A stretch of DNA of 64,000 bases from Gloeomargaritales cyanobacterium VI4D9 (GCA_927797885.1 OV696605.1:1339157-1403156); one strand, 5' to 3'; positions 36,687 to 49,500 are shown, numbered from the stretch's first letter. Program-made: numbers and translations. The notes: generated by a model not told the origin, from the sequence alone.

Positions 36687-38993
36687 ATGGGCAAAGAAGG
36701 CTTGGAAGCAGGATTTTTGACGGACAACAATTTAGCAGAACTTCCCTCAAAAGAGGGGGGGAAATTGCGGGTAGAGTGGCAAGGATTTAAGCCGAATCTA
36801 TGGAATGAAACGGTTAATGTACGGGATTTTATTCAAACCAATTACACCCCTTATACCGGGGATGGTTCCTTTTTAACCGGAGCAACTGCCCGGACGGAAA
36901 AGCTCTGGGCACAGGTCAAGGAACTTATGCGCCAAGAACGGGAAAAAGGGGTATTGGATGCGGATACGGCAGTGCCTTCTGGCATCACTGCCCATGCCCC
37001 TGGCTATATTGACCGGGAATTGGAGCAGATCGTCGGACTGCAAACGGATAAGCCCCTTAAGCGTGCCATCATGCCCTTTGGCGGAATTCGCATGGTCAAA
37101 AGTGCCCTGGAAGCCTACGGTTATCAGCTTGACCCCCAAACGGAGGCGATTTTCACCAAGTACCGCAAAACCCATAACGACGGGGTGTTTGATGCCTATA
37201 CGACGGAGATGCGCAACTGTCGCCGGTCGGGGATTATCACGGGTCTGCCGGATGCCTATGGACGGGGACGGATCATCGGGGACTACCGCCGGGTAGCCCT
37301 CTATGGCACCGAATTTTTGATCAAGGACAAGCAGGAGCAACTGCGCTCCCTGGAAGGCAATGTCATGGATGAGCCGACCATTCGCCTGCGGGAGGAACTT
37401 TCCGAGCAAATTAAAGCCCTGAAAGAATTGCAACAGATGGCGCAAAGCTACGGTTTTGACATCAGCCAGCCTGCGGCAAATGCCAGGGAAGCTTTCCAGT
37501 GGCTCTATTTTGCCTATTTGGCGGCGGTGAAGGAACAAAACGGAGCGGCGATGTCCTTGGGTCGGGTATCCACGTTCCTCGATATTTATTGCGAACGGGA
37601 CTTGGCGCTAGGACTGATCACCGAAGCAGAAATCCAGGAGTTGGTCGATCATTTTGTGATGAAACTCCGCATGGTGCGATTCCTCAGAACGCCCGATTAC
37701 AACGAACTGTTTTCTGGCGATCCCACTTGGGTCACGGAGGCGATTGGGGGCGTGGGAGAAGACGGCAGACCCCTGGTGACGAAAAACAGTTTCCGGTTTT
37801 TGCAGACGCTCTATAACTTGGGACCCGCCCCGGAACCCAATTTGACGGTGTTGTGGTCAGAACAATTACCGGACAACTTCAAACGTTTTTGCGCCCAAAC
37901 TTCCGTTGATACCAGTTCCATCCAGTACGAAAACGATGACCTGATGCGTCCCTACTACGGGGATGACTACGGTATTGCCTGCTGTGTCTCGGCGATGCGG
38001 ATCGGCAAGCAAATGCAGTTCTTTGGTGCCAGGGTCAACTTAGCAAAAGCACTTCTCTATGCCATCAATGGCGGTCGGGATGAAAAGTCGGGGGATCAGG
38101 CTGCGCCCGTGATGCCTCCCATCACCGACGAAGTGCTGAATTTTGACGTGGTAAAAGCCCGGTTTGAAGAGGTCATAGCCTGGTTGGCACGCACCTATGT
38201 CCATACTCTCAATGTGATTCACTATATGCACGACAAGTACTGCTACGAACGCATTGAGATGGCACTCCACGACCGGGATGTGTATCGCACGATGGCGTGT
38301 GGCATTGCGGGGCTGTCGGTGGTGGCTGATTCCCTGTCAGCGATTAGATATGCTAAAGTGCAACCCATTCGGGACGACCGGGGTTTAGCCGTTGACTTCA
38401 AGATTGAGGGTAGCTATCCCACCTACGGTAACAACGATGACCGGGCGGATGAACTGGCGGTCTGGGTGGTGCAAACCATGATGAACGCCCTTAGACAACA
38501 AAAGACCTACCGGGATGCGGTGCCGACCCAATCGGTGCTGACCATTACTTCCAATGTGGTCTATGGCAAAAAGACCGGTACAACCCCCGATGGACGCAAG
38601 GCTGGTCAACCCTTTGCCCCCGGTGCCAACCCCATGCACGGGCGGGACTGTTGCGGTGCGCTTGCTTCTTTGGCTTCTGTTGCGAAGTTGCCCTACCAGG
38701 ACAGCTTGGACGGCATTTCCAACACCTTCTCCATCGTGCCCAAGGCGTTAGGACGTACGGGAGCCGAGCAGGTGAGCAACTTGGTGAATATGCTGGACGG
38801 CTATTTCCACGATGGCGGGCATCACCTGAACGTGAATGTGCTGCAACGGGAAACCCTGCTCGATGCGATGGAACACCCCGAACAGTATCCCCAACTCACC
38901 ATCCGGGTATCGGGTTATGCGGTCAACTTTGTCAAACTTACCCGTGAGCAACAACTTGATGTCATCAGCCGCACCTTCCACGACCGGTGTTAA
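36687..38993 (+). CDS. pflB: formate C-acetyltransferase (pyruvate formate-lyase) PflB
   Basis: 768-residue glycyl-radical enzyme that cleaves pyruvate with CoA to acetyl-CoA and formate under anoxia. The active cysteine pair is in [14 protein letters not shown] and the radical glycine is G743 in RVSGYAVNF, 25 residues from the end. The [23 protein letters not shown] segment is also typical. The enzyme is oxygen-labile once activated. It is first of four consecutive fermentation genes; its activase gene overlaps its 3' end. PFL is uncommon in cyanobacteria and known from some mat species that ferment at night. Confidence 0.96.
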   Translation: MGKEGLEAGFLTDNNLAELPSKEGGKLRVEWQGFKPNLWNETVNVRDFIQTNYTPYTGDGSFLTGATARTEKLWAQVKELMRQEREKGVLDADTAVPSGITAHAPGYIDRELEQIVGLQTDKPLKRAIMPFGGIRMVKSALEAYGYQLDPQTEAIFTKYRKTHNDGVFDAYTTEMRNCRRSGIITGLPDAYGRGRIIGDYRRVALYGTEFLIKDKQEQLRSLEGNVMDEPTIRLREELSEQIKALKELQQMAQSYGFDISQPAANAREAFQWLYFAYLAAVKEQNGAAMSLGRVSTFLDIYCERDLALGLITEAEIQELVDHFVMKLRMVRFLRTPDYNELFSGDPTWVTEAIGGVGEDGRPLVTKNSFRFLQTLYNLGPAPEPNLTVLWSEQLPDNFKRFCAQTSVDTSSIQYENDDLMRPYYGDDYGIACCVSAMRIGKQMQFFGARVNLAKALLYAINGGRDEKSGDQAAPVMPPITDEVLNFDVVKARFEEVIAWLARTYVHTLNVIHYMHDKYCYERIEMALHDRDVYRTMACGIAGLSVVADSLSAIRYAKVQPIRDDRGLAVDFKIEGSYPTYGNNDDRADELAVWVVQTMMNALRQQKTYRDAVPTQSVLTITSNVVYGKKTGTTPDGRKAGQPFAPGANPMHGRDCCGALASLASVAKLPYQDSLDGISNTFSIVPKALGRTGAEQVSNLVNMLDGYFHDGGHHLNVNVLQRETLLDAMEHPEQYPQLTIRVSGYAVNFVKLTREQQLDVISRTFHDRC

Positions 38994-39708
38994 GGGCAAA
39001 ATCCATTCCTTCGAGAGCATGGGGACGGTGGACGGTCCCGGTATCCGCTTTGTGGTGTTTACCCAGGGCTGTCCCCTCCGATGCCTCTATTGCCACAATC
39101 CCGACTGTCGGACAATCTACGGCGGCAGGGAAATCACGGCAGGGGAAGTGATAACAGAAGTTCAGAAGTACCGTTCCTACCTGAAGGGGGGCGGGGTGAC
39201 GGTGAGCGGCGGTGAACCCCTCATCCAACCGGAGTTTGTCTCTGCCATCTTTCAGGGTTGCCACGAGTTGGGACTCCATACCGCCCTGGATACCTCTGGC
39301 TATTGCCCTGTGGCGGTTGCCCAGCCCGTTTTGGAGCATACGGATTTGGTGCTTTTGGATATTAAGTCCTTTGATCCCCAAATCTATCAGCGGGTGACCC
39401 ATGTTTCCCTGGAGCCGACCCTGGCGATGGCAAGGCATTTAAGCAGGATACAGAAACCTACCTGGATTCGCTTTGTCTTGGTGCCCGGTCTGACGGATGC
39501 CCCCCATAACATTGAGGGATTGGCGGATTTTGTGGCGACCCTCAGTAATGTGGAGCGGGTAGAGGTATTGCCCTTTCACAAAATGGGGGAATACAAATGG
39601 GAACAGTTGGGTTTGAACTATCTGTTAAAAGATACGCCGGAACCGGAGGAATCCTTAATCAGCCAAACCAAAGCCACTTTCCGAGCGAGGGGACTATTTA
39701 CCCCTTGA
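38959..39708 (+). CDS. pflA: pyruvate formate-lyase activating enzyme PflA
   Basis: 249-residue radical-SAM activase that places the radical on G743 of PflB. The SAM-cluster motif is [13 protein letters not shown], preceded by [18 protein letters not shown] and followed by [12 protein letters not shown] chose ATG 38959 ([10 protein letters not shown]), which overlaps pflB by 35 bp; an upstream frame extension is the shadow of pflB. It is clearly co-translated with pflB. Confidence 0.95.
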   Translation: MSSAAPSTTGVKGKIHSFESMGTVDGPGIRFVVFTQGCPLRCLYCHNPDCRTIYGGREITAGEVITEVQKYRSYLKGGGVTVSGGEPLIQPEFVSAIFQGCHELGLHTALDTSGYCPVAVAQPVLEHTDLVLLDIKSFDPQIYQRVTHVSLEPTLAMARHLSRIQKPTWIRFVLVPGLTDAPHNIEGLADFVATLSNVERVEVLPFHKMGEYKWEQLGLNYLLKDTPEPEESLISQTKATFRARGLFTP

Positions 39709-39786
39709 TCCCAATCAGAAGCTGAAGTTTCCTAGCAGAAAAGTAAAAACGTTTGTAGCCTAAAGATAGGCAAAGGAGGAACTGAG

Positions 39787-42441
39787 ATGCGCGTCACTGA
39801 TGAAGCAACCTTAAATGAGTTGATTGCCAGGGTCAAAATTGCCCAAGAGGAGTTCGCCACCTTTTCCCAGGCGCAGGTTGACCGGATTTTTCAACAGGCG
39901 GCAATCGCGGCGAATGAAGCCCGTATTCCCCTAGCGAAAATGGCGGTGGCGGAAACCGGCATGGGCATTGTGGAAGATAAGGTGATCAAAAACCATTTTG
40001 CCTCGGAAATTATCTACAACAAATATAAGGATGAAAAAACCTGTGGAGTGATTGAAGAAGATAAACATTTCGGTATCCAAAAAATTGCCGAACCCGTAGG
40101 CATTTTGGCGGGCATTGTTCCTACGACCAATCCCACTTCTACGACGATTTTTAAGGCATTATTAGCCATCAAAACCCGCAATGCCATTATTTTTTCCCCC
40201 CACCCCAGAGCCAAAGCCTGCACGATTGAAGCCGCCCGCATTGTCCTCAAAGCCGCTGTCGCCGCCGGTGCCCCCGATCCCATCATTGGCTGGATTGATG
40301 AACCCACCGTGCCCCTGTCCCAAGCCCTCATGCAACACCCGGACATCAAACTCATCCTGGCAACGGGGGGACCGGCGATGGTCAAAGCCGCCTACTCGTC
40401 CGGGCATCCGTCCTTGGGGGTAGGGGCTGGCAATACCCCCGCCTTGATTGATGTCAGCGCCGATATACCGATGGCGGTCAGTTCCATTCTGCTGAGCAAA
40501 ACCTTTGACAATGGCACGATTTGCGCTTCGGAGCAGGCGGTGATCGTGGTGGAAGATATTTATGAATCAGTGAAGCAAGAATTTGTCCGGCGGGGTGCTT
40601 ATATCCTTTCTCCTGAAGAAGTGGAGAACGTGCGCCAAATTATTCTCCAAGATGGCAGGTTAAATCCGGCGATTGTAGGACAGCCGGTGGAGCGCATTGC
40701 GGAATTGGCAGGCTTTACGGTTCCCCAGGGGACTCGGTTGTTAATTGGCGAAGTGACAGAAGTAGGGGAACATGAACCCTTTTCCTATGAAAAATTATCA
40801 CCGATTTTAGCCATGTATCAGGCACCGAATTTCCAGGCTGGGGTAGAAATTGCTTCCCAGTTGGTGAATTTTGGCGGTAAGGGGCATACGGCGGTACTCT
40901 ACACTGACCCTGCGAACCGGGATGACCTCGCCTATTTTGAACACCATGTCGCCGCCAGTCGGGTGTTATTAAATACGCCTTCTTCCCAGGGGGCAATTGG
41001 GGATTTGTATAACTTCAAACTCGATCCTTCTCTCACTTTGGGTTGCGGTACTTGGGGCGGTAATTCCATCTCGGAAAACGTGGCTCCTCATCATTTGCTG
41101 AATATCAAAACCGTGACGGAACGGCGGGAAAATATGCTTTGGTTCCGGGTGCCCCCCAAAATTTATTTCAAGTTTGGTTGTCTGCCGGTGGCATTGCGGG
41201 AATTGCAGGGGAAAAAACGGGCATTTCTGGTTACTGACAAGCCCCTATTTGATATGGGAATGCTCAAGGAAGTGGAGGACATTTTGGAAGAACTGGGGAT
41301 CGAGTTTCAAACTTTCTATGAAGTGGAACCCGACCCGACCCTGACGACGGTGGAGAAAGGTTTAGCCCGGTGTCGCAGTTTTAACCCCGATGTGATCATT
41401 GCCTTTGGCGGCGGTTCCCCGATGGATGCGGCGAAGGTGATCTGGCTGATGTATGAACATCCTGAAGTGGAATTTTCCGGGATCGCCATGCGGTTTATGG
41501 ACATCCGCAAGCGGGTCTATGCCCTGCCCACCCTGGGACAAAAGGCGATTTTGGTGGCGATTCCCACTACTTCCGGTACGGGGTCAGAAGTAACGCCCTT
41601 TGCCGTCGTGACCGATGATCGCACGGGCATTAAATATCCCCTGGCGGACTATGCCCTCACCCCCAATATGGCAATCGTTGACCCGGAATTGGTGATGAAT
41701 ATGCCCAAGAAACTCACTGCCTACGGGGGGATTGATGCCCTTACCCATGCGATTGAAGCCTATGTTTCGATCCTGGCGACGGAATTTACGGAAGGGCTGG
41801 CACGGGAGGCGATTCAACTGTTATTTGAATATCTGCCCAGGGCGTATAAACTCGGTGCGAAAGACCCCGTTGCCAGGGAAAAAGTTCATTATGCCGCCAC
41901 GATTGCGGGGATGGCGTTTGCCAATGCGTTTTTGGGGATTTGTCACTCTTTGGCGCACAAACTCGGCTCCACCTTCCATGTGCCGCACGGTCTGGCGAAT
42001 GCCCTGATGATCTCCCATGTGATCCGTTACAACGCCACCGATGCCCCCTTCAAGCAGGCAATCTTTCCCCAATACACCTATCCCCACGCCAAACAACGCT
42101 ATGCGGAAATTGCCGACTTTCTTCACCTGGGCGGGCGCACGGAGGACGACAAGGTCGAGCGGTTGATCCATGCCATTGAAAACCTCAAACAGGAACTGGA
42201 TATTCCCCTTTCCATTAAGGAAGCACTCCCGGATCGGGAACGGGAATTTTATGAAAGCGTGGAAAAAATGGCAGAACAGGCTTTTGACGACCAATGCACG
42301 GGTGCCAATCCCCGTTATCCCCTGATGCGGGACCTGAAGGAGCTTTACATCCTGTCCTACCAAGGGTGTCGTCTGGACAGTGCCCTGTACCATCAACCGG
42401 ACAACTGGGACAACTTAGCGGTCACCACCACCGATGGTTAA
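39787..42441 (+). CDS. adhE: bifunctional acetaldehyde-CoA/alcohol dehydrogenase AdhE
   Basis: 884 residues. The N-terminal aldehyde-dehydrogenase half carries the catalytic cysteine in NGTICASEQAVIV. The C-terminal iron alcohol dehydrogenase half has GGGSPMDAAK and the metal histidines in ALTHAIEAY and CHSLAHKLGSTFHVPHG. It reduces acetyl-CoA to ethanol, reoxidising two NADH. AGGAGG lies before the ATG. AdhE can also reactivate or protect PFL in enterobacteria. It is third in the fermentation run, 78 bp after pflA. Confidence 0.96.
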   Translation: MRVTDEATLNELIARVKIAQEEFATFSQAQVDRIFQQAAIAANEARIPLAKMAVAETGMGIVEDKVIKNHFASEIIYNKYKDEKTCGVIEEDKHFGIQKIAEPVGILAGIVPTTNPTSTTIFKALLAIKTRNAIIFSPHPRAKACTIEAARIVLKAAVAAGAPDPIIGWIDEPTVPLSQALMQHPDIKLILATGGPAMVKAAYSSGHPSLGVGAGNTPALIDVSADIPMAVSSILLSKTFDNGTICASEQAVIVVEDIYESVKQEFVRRGAYILSPEEVENVRQIILQDGRLNPAIVGQPVERIAELAGFTVPQGTRLLIGEVTEVGEHEPFSYEKLSPILAMYQAPNFQAGVEIASQLVNFGGKGHTAVLYTDPANRDDLAYFEHHVAASRVLLNTPSSQGAIGDLYNFKLDPSLTLGCGTWGGNSISENVAPHHLLNIKTVTERRENMLWFRVPPKIYFKFGCLPVALRELQGKKRAFLVTDKPLFDMGMLKEVEDILEELGIEFQTFYEVEPDPTLTTVEKGLARCRSFNPDVIIAFGGGSPMDAAKVIWLMYEHPEVEFSGIAMRFMDIRKRVYALPTLGQKAILVAIPTTSGTGSEVTPFAVVTDDRTGIKYPLADYALTPNMAIVDPELVMNMPKKLTAYGGIDALTHAIEAYVSILATEFTEGLAREAIQLLFEYLPRAYKLGAKDPVAREKVHYAATIAGMAFANAFLGICHSLAHKLGSTFHVPHGLANALMISHVIRYNATDAPFKQAIFPQYTYPHAKQRYAEIADFLHLGGRTEDDKVERLIHAIENLKQELDIPLSIKEALPDREREFYESVEKMAEQAFDDQCTGANPRYPLMRDLKELYILSYQGCRLDSALYHQPDNWDNLAVTTTDG

Positions 42442-42465
42442 TTGGTTCATTTAAGGAGAACCCCG

Positions 42466-45216
42466 ATGCAGTCCGCCACCCTTGTCCTTGGAAATGAAGC
42501 GATTTCTGACGTTTGGCGCACCCCCTACCGTTATCCCCTGGAGGTTTTTTTCCACCCCCAAACCATCGCCGTGATTGGGGCAACGGAACGCCCTGGCAGT
42601 GTGGGACGCACCCTTCTCAGCAATCTCATCGCCACGCCCTTTGGGGGAACCGTGTTCCCCATCAATCCCAAGCGTCCGAGTGTGTTGGGGATCAAAGCCT
42701 ATCCCACCATTCACGATGTCCCCGACCGGGTTGATCTGGCGGTGGTGGTCACGCCTGCGCCGACGGTACCGGGGGTGATTGCCGAATGTGCCCAGGCGGG
42801 GGTGAAGGGAGCCATCGTGATCTCGGCGGGCTTTAAGGAAATTGGCGCAGAGGGGATGGCGCTGGAGCAAGCAATTCTGGAGAATGCGGGTCAAATGCGG
42901 ATTATTGGACCCAACTGCCTGGGGGTGATGAACCCCGTTACCGGCTTAAATGCCACCTTTGCCAGCACCATTGCCCGCCCTGGGAGTGTGGGGTTTATTT
43001 CCCAGAGTGGGGCGCTGTGTACTTCGATTTTGGACTGGAGTTTTCAGGAAAATATCGGGTTTAGTGCCTTTATCTCCATCGGCTCCATGCTGGATGTGAG
43101 TTGGGGGGATTTGATCTACTACTTAGGAGATGACCTCCACACCAAAAGCATTGTCATTTACATGGAATCCATCGGCGATGCCCGTTCCTTTCTCTCGGCG
43201 GCTCGGGAGGTGGCATTAACCAAACCGATCATTGTCCTGAAGGCAGGGCGTACCCCAGCGGCGGCGCAAGCCTCTACCTCTCACACGGGGGCGTTGGCGG
43301 GGAGCGATGAGGTTCTGAATGCCGCCTTTCGTCGGTGTGGCGTTTTGCGGGTGGATAATATCTCCGATCTATTTGACATGGCGGAGGTGCTTTCCAAACA
43401 GCCCAAACTGCCCCAGGGAAATCGTTTAATTATTCTCACCAATGCCGGTGGTCCGGGGGTGATCGCCACGGATGCGTTTATTGAGGGGGGGGGCACCCTA
43501 GCGGCAATCGCTCCTGAAACGAAAGCCAAACTCGACCCGATTTTACCCAAGCACTGGAGTCACGGGAATCCGGTGGATATTTTGGGGGATGCGGATGCCC
43601 AACGGTATGCCCAAGCCTTAGAAGTCGTCACCCATGACCCCAATGGGGATGCCATTTTAGTAATTCTCACGCCCCAAGCCATGTCCCAGCTCAAGGAAAC
43701 GGCGGAACAACTGATTGCCTGTGCGAAAAATTATCCCAAACCGATTTTAGCCAGTTGGATGGGGGGAGAAAGTGTCGCCCCTGCCATGCACGCCTTGAAT
43801 GAAGCGGGGATTCCCACCTTTAGTTATCCCGACACGGCGGCGCATATTTTCAATTATATGTGTCATTACAGTAGCAACCTGCGGGCACTCTACGAGACTC
43901 CCCAACTGCCCCCGGATTCGGACGCATTTACCCCAAACCGCCCCCTGGTACAGGAGATATTTGCCCAGGCGCGCCAAGCCGGGCGGAACCTGCTCACCGA
44001 GTACGAAGCCAAGCAAGTCCTCACCGCCTATGGGATACCCACGGTGCCGACGGAAATTGCCACCACCGCTGAGGAAGCCATTGCCATTGCCAACCGCATG
44101 GGTTATCCGGTGGTCGTGAAATTGCTTTCGGAAGTAATCACCCATAAGAGCGATGTGGGGGGTGTGCAACTGAATTTATCCAACCCTGAGGCGGTAGGGG
44201 CGGCGTTTAATTTGATTCGCACCAACGTCAAACCTTGGGAAGCTCAGCATCCCGATGTGTTTTTGGGTGTTACCGTGCAACCCATGTTCCGTGCCCAGGG
44301 CTATGAACTGATTGTGGGCAGTAGTATTGACGTGCAATTTGGTCCCGTGATTCTCTTTGGGACGGGCGGGCAACTGGTAGAAGTCTTCCAGGATCGTTCC
44401 CTGGCACTGCCGCCCCTGAACAGCACCTTAGCCAAGCGGATGATGGAACGCACCCGGATTTACCAAGCCCTGTTGGGGGTACGGGGCAACCGTCCGGTGG
44501 ACATGGATGGTTTGGCGCAACTGCTGGTGCGGTTTAGCCAGTTGGTGGTGGAACAGCCGGAAATTCAAGAGATTGACATCAATCCCCTCTTGGCTTCGGC
44601 GGAACATCTGATTGCTTTGGATGCCAGGGTGGTTTTGCGTTCCGATGCGCCCCCCAAATTGGCGATTCGTCCCTATCCCAGTCAATATATCAGCACTTTT
44701 ACCCTCAAAAATCATCTGCCGGTCACCATTCGCCCGATTCGCCCGGAGGATGAACCCCTGCTGGTGGAATTTCATAAACTCCTGTCCGAGGAGAGCGTGT
44801 ATATGCGCTACACCCACATGATGAAACTGCAATACCGCATTGCCCATGACCGGCTCACCCGCATTTGTTTTATTGACTACGACCGGGAAATGGTGTTGGT
44901 TGCCGACCACAAAGACCCCCAAACGGGCAACCATCATGTGGTGGGAGTGGGGCGGTTATCCCGTTTTCATAACTCAAATAAGGCGGAATTTGCCATGATC
45001 ATCGGGAACCGTTTTCAAAAGCAAGGTTTGGGCACCGAACTCCTGCGCCGTTTGGTGGAAATTGCCCGGATGGAAAATATATTCCAAGTGGAAGCCTATA
45101 TGCTACCGACTAATACTGCCATGCAAAAAATTTGTGAACGGGCAGGGTTTGCCTTTGACCCCCAATTAGAAGAAGGGATGGTGAAAGCCGTTCTGATTTT
45201 ATCCGAGAAACAATAA
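42466..45216 (+). CDS. ADP-forming acetyl-CoA synthetase with C-terminal GNAT domain
   Basis: 916 residues. Order of parts: CoA-binding domain (residues ~20-145, [20 protein letters not shown]), succinyl-CoA-ligase-like domain with [16 protein letters not shown]-grasp domain (~480-700) and a C-terminal N-acetyltransferase (~740-916, [18 protein letters not shown]). This is the PatZ/Pat-type layout. It could either make acetate plus ATP from acetyl-CoA in fermentation or act as a protein lysine acetyltransferase; the position after adhE favours the first, with acetylation as feedback. ATG 42466 follows AAGGAG. The TAA stop overlaps the target duplication of the IS downstream, so the gene is not damaged. 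Confidence 0.9.
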   Translation: MQSATLVLGNEAISDVWRTPYRYPLEVFFHPQTIAVIGATERPGSVGRTLLSNLIATPFGGTVFPINPKRPSVLGIKAYPTIHDVPDRVDLAVVVTPAPTVPGVIAECAQAGVKGAIVISAGFKEIGAEGMALEQAILENAGQMRIIGPNCLGVMNPVTGLNATFASTIARPGSVGFISQSGALCTSILDWSFQENIGFSAFISIGSMLDVSWGDLIYYLGDDLHTKSIVIYMESIGDARSFLSAAREVALTKPIIVLKAGRTPAAAQASTSHTGALAGSDEVLNAAFRRCGVLRVDNISDLFDMAEVLSKQPKLPQGNRLIILTNAGGPGVIATDAFIEGGGTLAAIAPETKAKLDPILPKHWSHGNPVDILGDADAQRYAQALEVVTHDPNGDAILVILTPQAMSQLKETAEQLIACAKNYPKPILASWMGGESVAPAMHALNEAGIPTFSYPDTAAHIFNYMCHYSSNLRALYETPQLPPDSDAFTPNRPLVQEIFAQARQAGRNLLTEYEAKQVLTAYGIPTVPTEIATTAEEAIAIANRMGYPVVVKLLSEVITHKSDVGGVQLNLSNPEAVGAAFNLIRTNVKPWEAQHPDVFLGVTVQPMFRAQGYELIVGSSIDVQFGPVILFGTGGQLVEVFQDRSLALPPLNSTLAKRMMERTRIYQALLGVRGNRPVDMDGLAQLLVRFSQLVVEQPEIQEIDINPLLASAEHLIALDARVVLRSDAPPKLAIRPYPSQYISTFTLKNHLPVTIRPIRPEDEPLLVEFHKLLSEESVYMRYTHMMKLQYRIAHDRLTRICFIDYDREMVLVADHKDPQTGNHHVVGVGRLSRFHNSNKAEFAMIIGNRFQKQGLGTELLRRLVEIARMENIFQVEAYMLPTNTAMQKICERAGFAFDPQLEEGMVKAVLILSEKQ

Positions 45217-46459
45217 GGGCACCTCTATTAATTGATTTTGGGAGGGATTTGTGAGATAATTAGTATTAACGACGTGGAGAGGGAAAATGGGTCAAAAAGG
45301 ATTTTGGGATGAGCAAGAGCGGCGGGAAAAACTCAATCAGAAAAAGCCCATGCTGAAGTGGCTCAATGAAAATATTAACTGGGAAGATTTCCGACCCATA
45401 TTAGAAACCATATATGACAAGGAAAGAAAGAGTAATGCGGGTCGAAAACCCACCGACGTCATTGTGATGTTTAAATTGTTGATTCTCCAACAAATGTATG
45501 CCCTTAGTGACGATGAACTCGAGTTTCAAGTGAATGACCGTATCTCGTTCATGGAATTCCTAGGATTGGGTATCGAAGACGCTATCCCTGATGCCAAAAC
45601 GGTCTGGCTATTTCGGGATAATCTCGCCAAGCACGATCTAGTCAAAGAAGTATTTGCTCACTTTGATAATTACCTGAGAGAAAAAGGATATATTGTCGAA
45701 GTTGGTCAGATTGTGGATGCCACTCTCATTCCCGTGCCAGTCCAACGAAATACTCGGCAAGAAAATCAAGAAGTAAAGGAAGGGAAAATTCCTAAGCAAT
45801 GGGAGGAAAAACCCCAGGTTTTACGGCAAAAGGATAGAGATGCCCGTTGGGTAAAGAAAAATGGTGTCAGCTATTTTGGCTATAAAAATCATATCAGTGT
45901 GGATGTAAAATATGGTTTTGTGCGTCATTATGTGGTCACGGATGCCTCCGTGCATGACTCACAAGTATTCAGTCAACTGGTGGATATTGATGGGTCGGAA
46001 ATCTGGGGAGATAGTGCCTATCACAGCACGGATTTAGAATGGACGTTAGCCAGGATTGGATTTACCAGTCACATCCATGAAAAAGGCTACCGAAATCAGC
46101 CCCTAACCGCAGAGCAAAATGAAAAGAATCGCATCAAATCTAAAGTGAGAGCCAAGGTGGAACACGTATTTGGTCAGTGGGTGATGTGTCTTGGGGGTAA
46201 ATTCATGCGTCTGATTGGTAAAACCAGAGTAGAAGCGGCAATTGGGTTGAAAAATCTGGCTTATAATTTCCGCCGTTATGCGTTTTGGGAGCGGCAGTCC
46301 CTGGCCGATAATCTGTGAGTTTTGACCCCCTACTAAGTCTCTTTTCAATCATATCTACAGCAATCTATAAAACCCAGTCATCTTAGTACAAAAAAGTACT
46401 GAGCAATGCTATGCTGTTTTTGTGTTTCGTTCTCATATTTTGAATAAATAGAGGTGCCC
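45217..46459 (+). mobile_element. IS5-family insertion sequence, intact copy (1243 bp)
   Basis: Ends GGGCACCTCTATTAATTG and inverted GGGCACCTCTATTTATTC. The 4-bp duplication ATAA is at 45213-45216 and 46460-46463, the left copy including the stop codon of the upstream gene. It contains the complete transposase gene that is frameshifted in the copy at 1803-3031. Confidence 0.92.
45287..46318 (+). CDS. IS5-family transposase (intact)
   Basis: 343 residues with an InsH-type N-terminal region (MGQKGFWDEQERREKL, RKPTDVIVMFKLLILQQMY) and a DDE domain: first Asp in GQIVDATLIPVP, second in GDSAYHSTD, and Glu probably in RAKVEHVFGQWV. The frame is complete. It could act on both IS5-family copies and on the 120-bp MITE at 55941. 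Confidence 0.92.
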   Translation: MGQKGFWDEQERREKLNQKKPMLKWLNENINWEDFRPILETIYDKERKSNAGRKPTDVIVMFKLLILQQMYALSDDELEFQVNDRISFMEFLGLGIEDAIPDAKTVWLFRDNLAKHDLVKEVFAHFDNYLREKGYIVEVGQIVDATLIPVPVQRNTRQENQEVKEGKIPKQWEEKPQVLRQKDRDARWVKKNGVSYFGYKNHISVDVKYGFVRHYVVTDASVHDSQVFSQLVDIDGSEIWGDSAYHSTDLEWTLARIGFTSHIHEKGYRNQPLTAEQNEKNRIKSKVRAKVEHVFGQWVMCLGGKFMRLIGKTRVEAAIGLKNLAYNFRRYAFWERQSLADNL

Positions 46460-46547
46460 ATAATTGATATTTGCAGTCCCATAAATCCGTGTGATAGTAT
46501 AACCTGAATTGTTTTGGAAGGGTTATCGCCACATGGAGGGTAATACC

Positions 46548-49500
46548 ATGCCTTGTGCCTCTAACGTGACCGGGCGCATTTTGCAGTTTTTGCTGTGGTG
46601 TTTGATGGCCATAGGTCTAGGGTGGGAATCTCCGGTTTCTGCCCAAATTACCCCCGGTGGCAGTGGTACGGTCGTCAACCAAAATGGTCAGCAATTTAAT
46701 ATCACGGGTGGGACGCAAGCAGGACGCAATTTATTTCATACGTTTCACCAGTTTGGTCTTAATCAGGGGCAGGTCGCTAATTTTTTTAGTAATCCAGCGA
46801 TTGCCAATATCCTGGCACGGGTGAATGGCGGATCGGCTTCCTATATCAATGGATTAATTCAGGTATTAGGGGGCAATAGCAATTTATTTTTAATGAATCC
46901 AGCGGGGATTGTGTTTGGACCAAATGCTTCTTTGAATGTACCTGCCGCTTTTACTGCTACCACAGCAGATAGGATCATGTTTCCGGGGGGAAGTTTCAAC
47001 GCCTATGGTAATAACGACTACAGTAAATTAGCGGGAGAACCAATTGGTTTTGCATTTGACCGTAAGGAACCAGCGGCAATCATCAACGAAGGCAAATTAA
47101 CAGTGAATCCGGGGCAAAGTGTCAGTTTAATCGCCGGACAAGTGATCAATACGGGCACCATTCAAGCCCCTGGTGGTAATATCACGATTGCGGCAGTACC
47201 GGGAGAAAATTTAGTGCGTTTATCGCAAAAGGGACAATTATTAAGTTTAGAATTTAACCCCCAACAAGCGGCGAGTATGGCGGATGCGGCAGGGAATATT
47301 CCCGTCATTCGTTTGCCAGAATTGCTCACCGGGGGGGGCGTAACCACTGTCACGCAGAATACCAATGGAACAGTGGCAACAGCAGGTTCTAATTTACAAA
47401 TTCCCGTATCATCAGGAACAGCCATCGTTTCAGGTACATTAGACGTATCTAGCGAGAATAAAACCGGCGGAACAATTGGGGTTTTTGGTAGCAAAATTGC
47501 GGTGGTTAATGGGGAATTAAATGCCTCTGGTTACAGCGGCGGTGGTCAAATTTTAGTAGGTGGAGAATTTCAAGGCAAAGGTTCAGTTCCCAATGCAGAA
47601 TACACATTTATTAGTAGTAGTTCTAAATTATTAGCCGATGCGGTCAATACTGGTGATGGGGGCAGGGTGATTGTCTGGGCAGACAAGGCAACGCAATTTT
47701 GGGGAACCATTAGTGCGAGGGGAGGACAAGTATCGGGTAATGGCGGTTTTGTAGAAGTTTCAGGGAAAGAAAGTTTGAATTTCCAAGGGCAAGTGGATAC
47801 TTTTGCACCTCAGGGGCAAGCAGGAACCTTACTCCTTGATCCAGCAAATATCATTGTGAGTAACGATTTTGATGATGATAGTCAACTGGATGATAATCAA
47901 ATTTTATTTGCCGATAGTCCAGGCGCAACGTTTAAGATTTCTACTGCTAAATTGAACAGTCAATTAGGAACGGGCAATGTAATTCTGCAAGCAACCAATA
48001 ACATAACATTTAGCGTTGATTTTAGCTACACAGGACTGGCTACGAGCATACTTGAGATTGAAGCAGGCAATAGCATTAGCACACAAGGAATTACTGTAGC
48101 CTCTGGTTCTCGGATAGGACTTAATTTCAAAGCAGGCAATACCATTACCATTAGTGATTTAGTTGAAACAGGTAGGGGTAATGTCGCTTTGCAAGCGAAT
48201 GGGAATATTACGACGCAAGGTATCAATACCTCATCAAGTTTTGGAAGTGCCGGTTCCGTCCAAATAACGAGTGCAAATGGTAGCATTACCACTGGTGCTA
48301 TTGAGGCTTCTATTCCTGAGGGCAATGGGGGCAATGTCACTTTAGTAGCGGCTCAGGGCATTCAAACCGGTTCTATTGATACATTTGGTTTTCGTGGAGG
48401 CAATGTTACTCTGACATCAAACCAAAATATCCAAACTGGTTCTATCAACACATCTGCCCTAGATGACAAGGGTGGCAATGTCACATTAACCGCAGGTCAA
48501 AACATTCAAACTGATGTTATTCGTACATTATCCTCTGAGGGTGATGGCGGCAATGTCACCCTAACAGCAGGCAAAGATATTAAAGCTGAATACATTGATG
48601 CTCGGTCATTATTTGGCACAACTGGAGGAATTGTTAATATCAGTGCCCCACAAGGGAATGTCAGACTAACAGGGCTATTCGACACCTGCACTGACTGTAC
48701 TCCAACCAACTTTGACACTACAATTGCTACTAACAATAATCCTATCACCATCACTCACGGAGGAAATGGCATCATACCATTTATTGTCGGTGATGCCAAT
48801 ACTAATGGCAGTGCAGGTATTTTGACTACAGGTACTTCTAGTATTTCCCCCACCCAGAGCTTCTTCCCATCTACCGTAGTTGGTAACATTAGCATTCTCA
48901 CGGGTACGAACCCACCCCCTGTGGTACCGCCGCCCCCAGAACCCCCATCAAATCCTGCATCTCCTCCTTTATTACCAACTGATAATATTGATGAAATTCT
49001 TTTTGGCACGATTCCCTCTCCCATTGAACCTGATGCCCCTGGAGAGGTAATCCTGAATACGGTTCCGGTTGACCGTTCTACGGTTTTAGCTCTTTTAGAA
49101 CGTGATCCCGGTCAAATAATTATCCTTGAACAATCATTTTCCAACTTATTTGGACAATTTTTGAATATTAGCCCAATTAACTCTTTCGATAGCATCGAAG
49201 CTATTCAAATTGCTCTGGCAGAAATTGCCGAAAAAACGGGTACTCGTCCAGCGGTTATTTATTTAATTGTTGATGAAGAACAACTGGGTATTGTGGTAAT
49301 TCTACCGGGCAGACCCCAGGGAATTGCCAGTAATTCTGGAGTTAAAGTTGCCAGTACCCAACTCCCAATCTGGACAGCTCAGGCTCCGATTGCCAATGCG
49401 CCCATATTTCGCAGTGTCCCCCAAGCCAAAGCGGCAAATTTACAAGCGACAGTGCAAGCATTTCTAAATGCAATTAAAGAACCACGTCAGCGGGCGACTA

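Noticed and set aside
46509-46547. Upstream TTG and ATG starts for the TPS-CHAT gene
   Set aside because: The ATG at 46548 has GGAGGG six bases upstream and gives a normal signal peptide.
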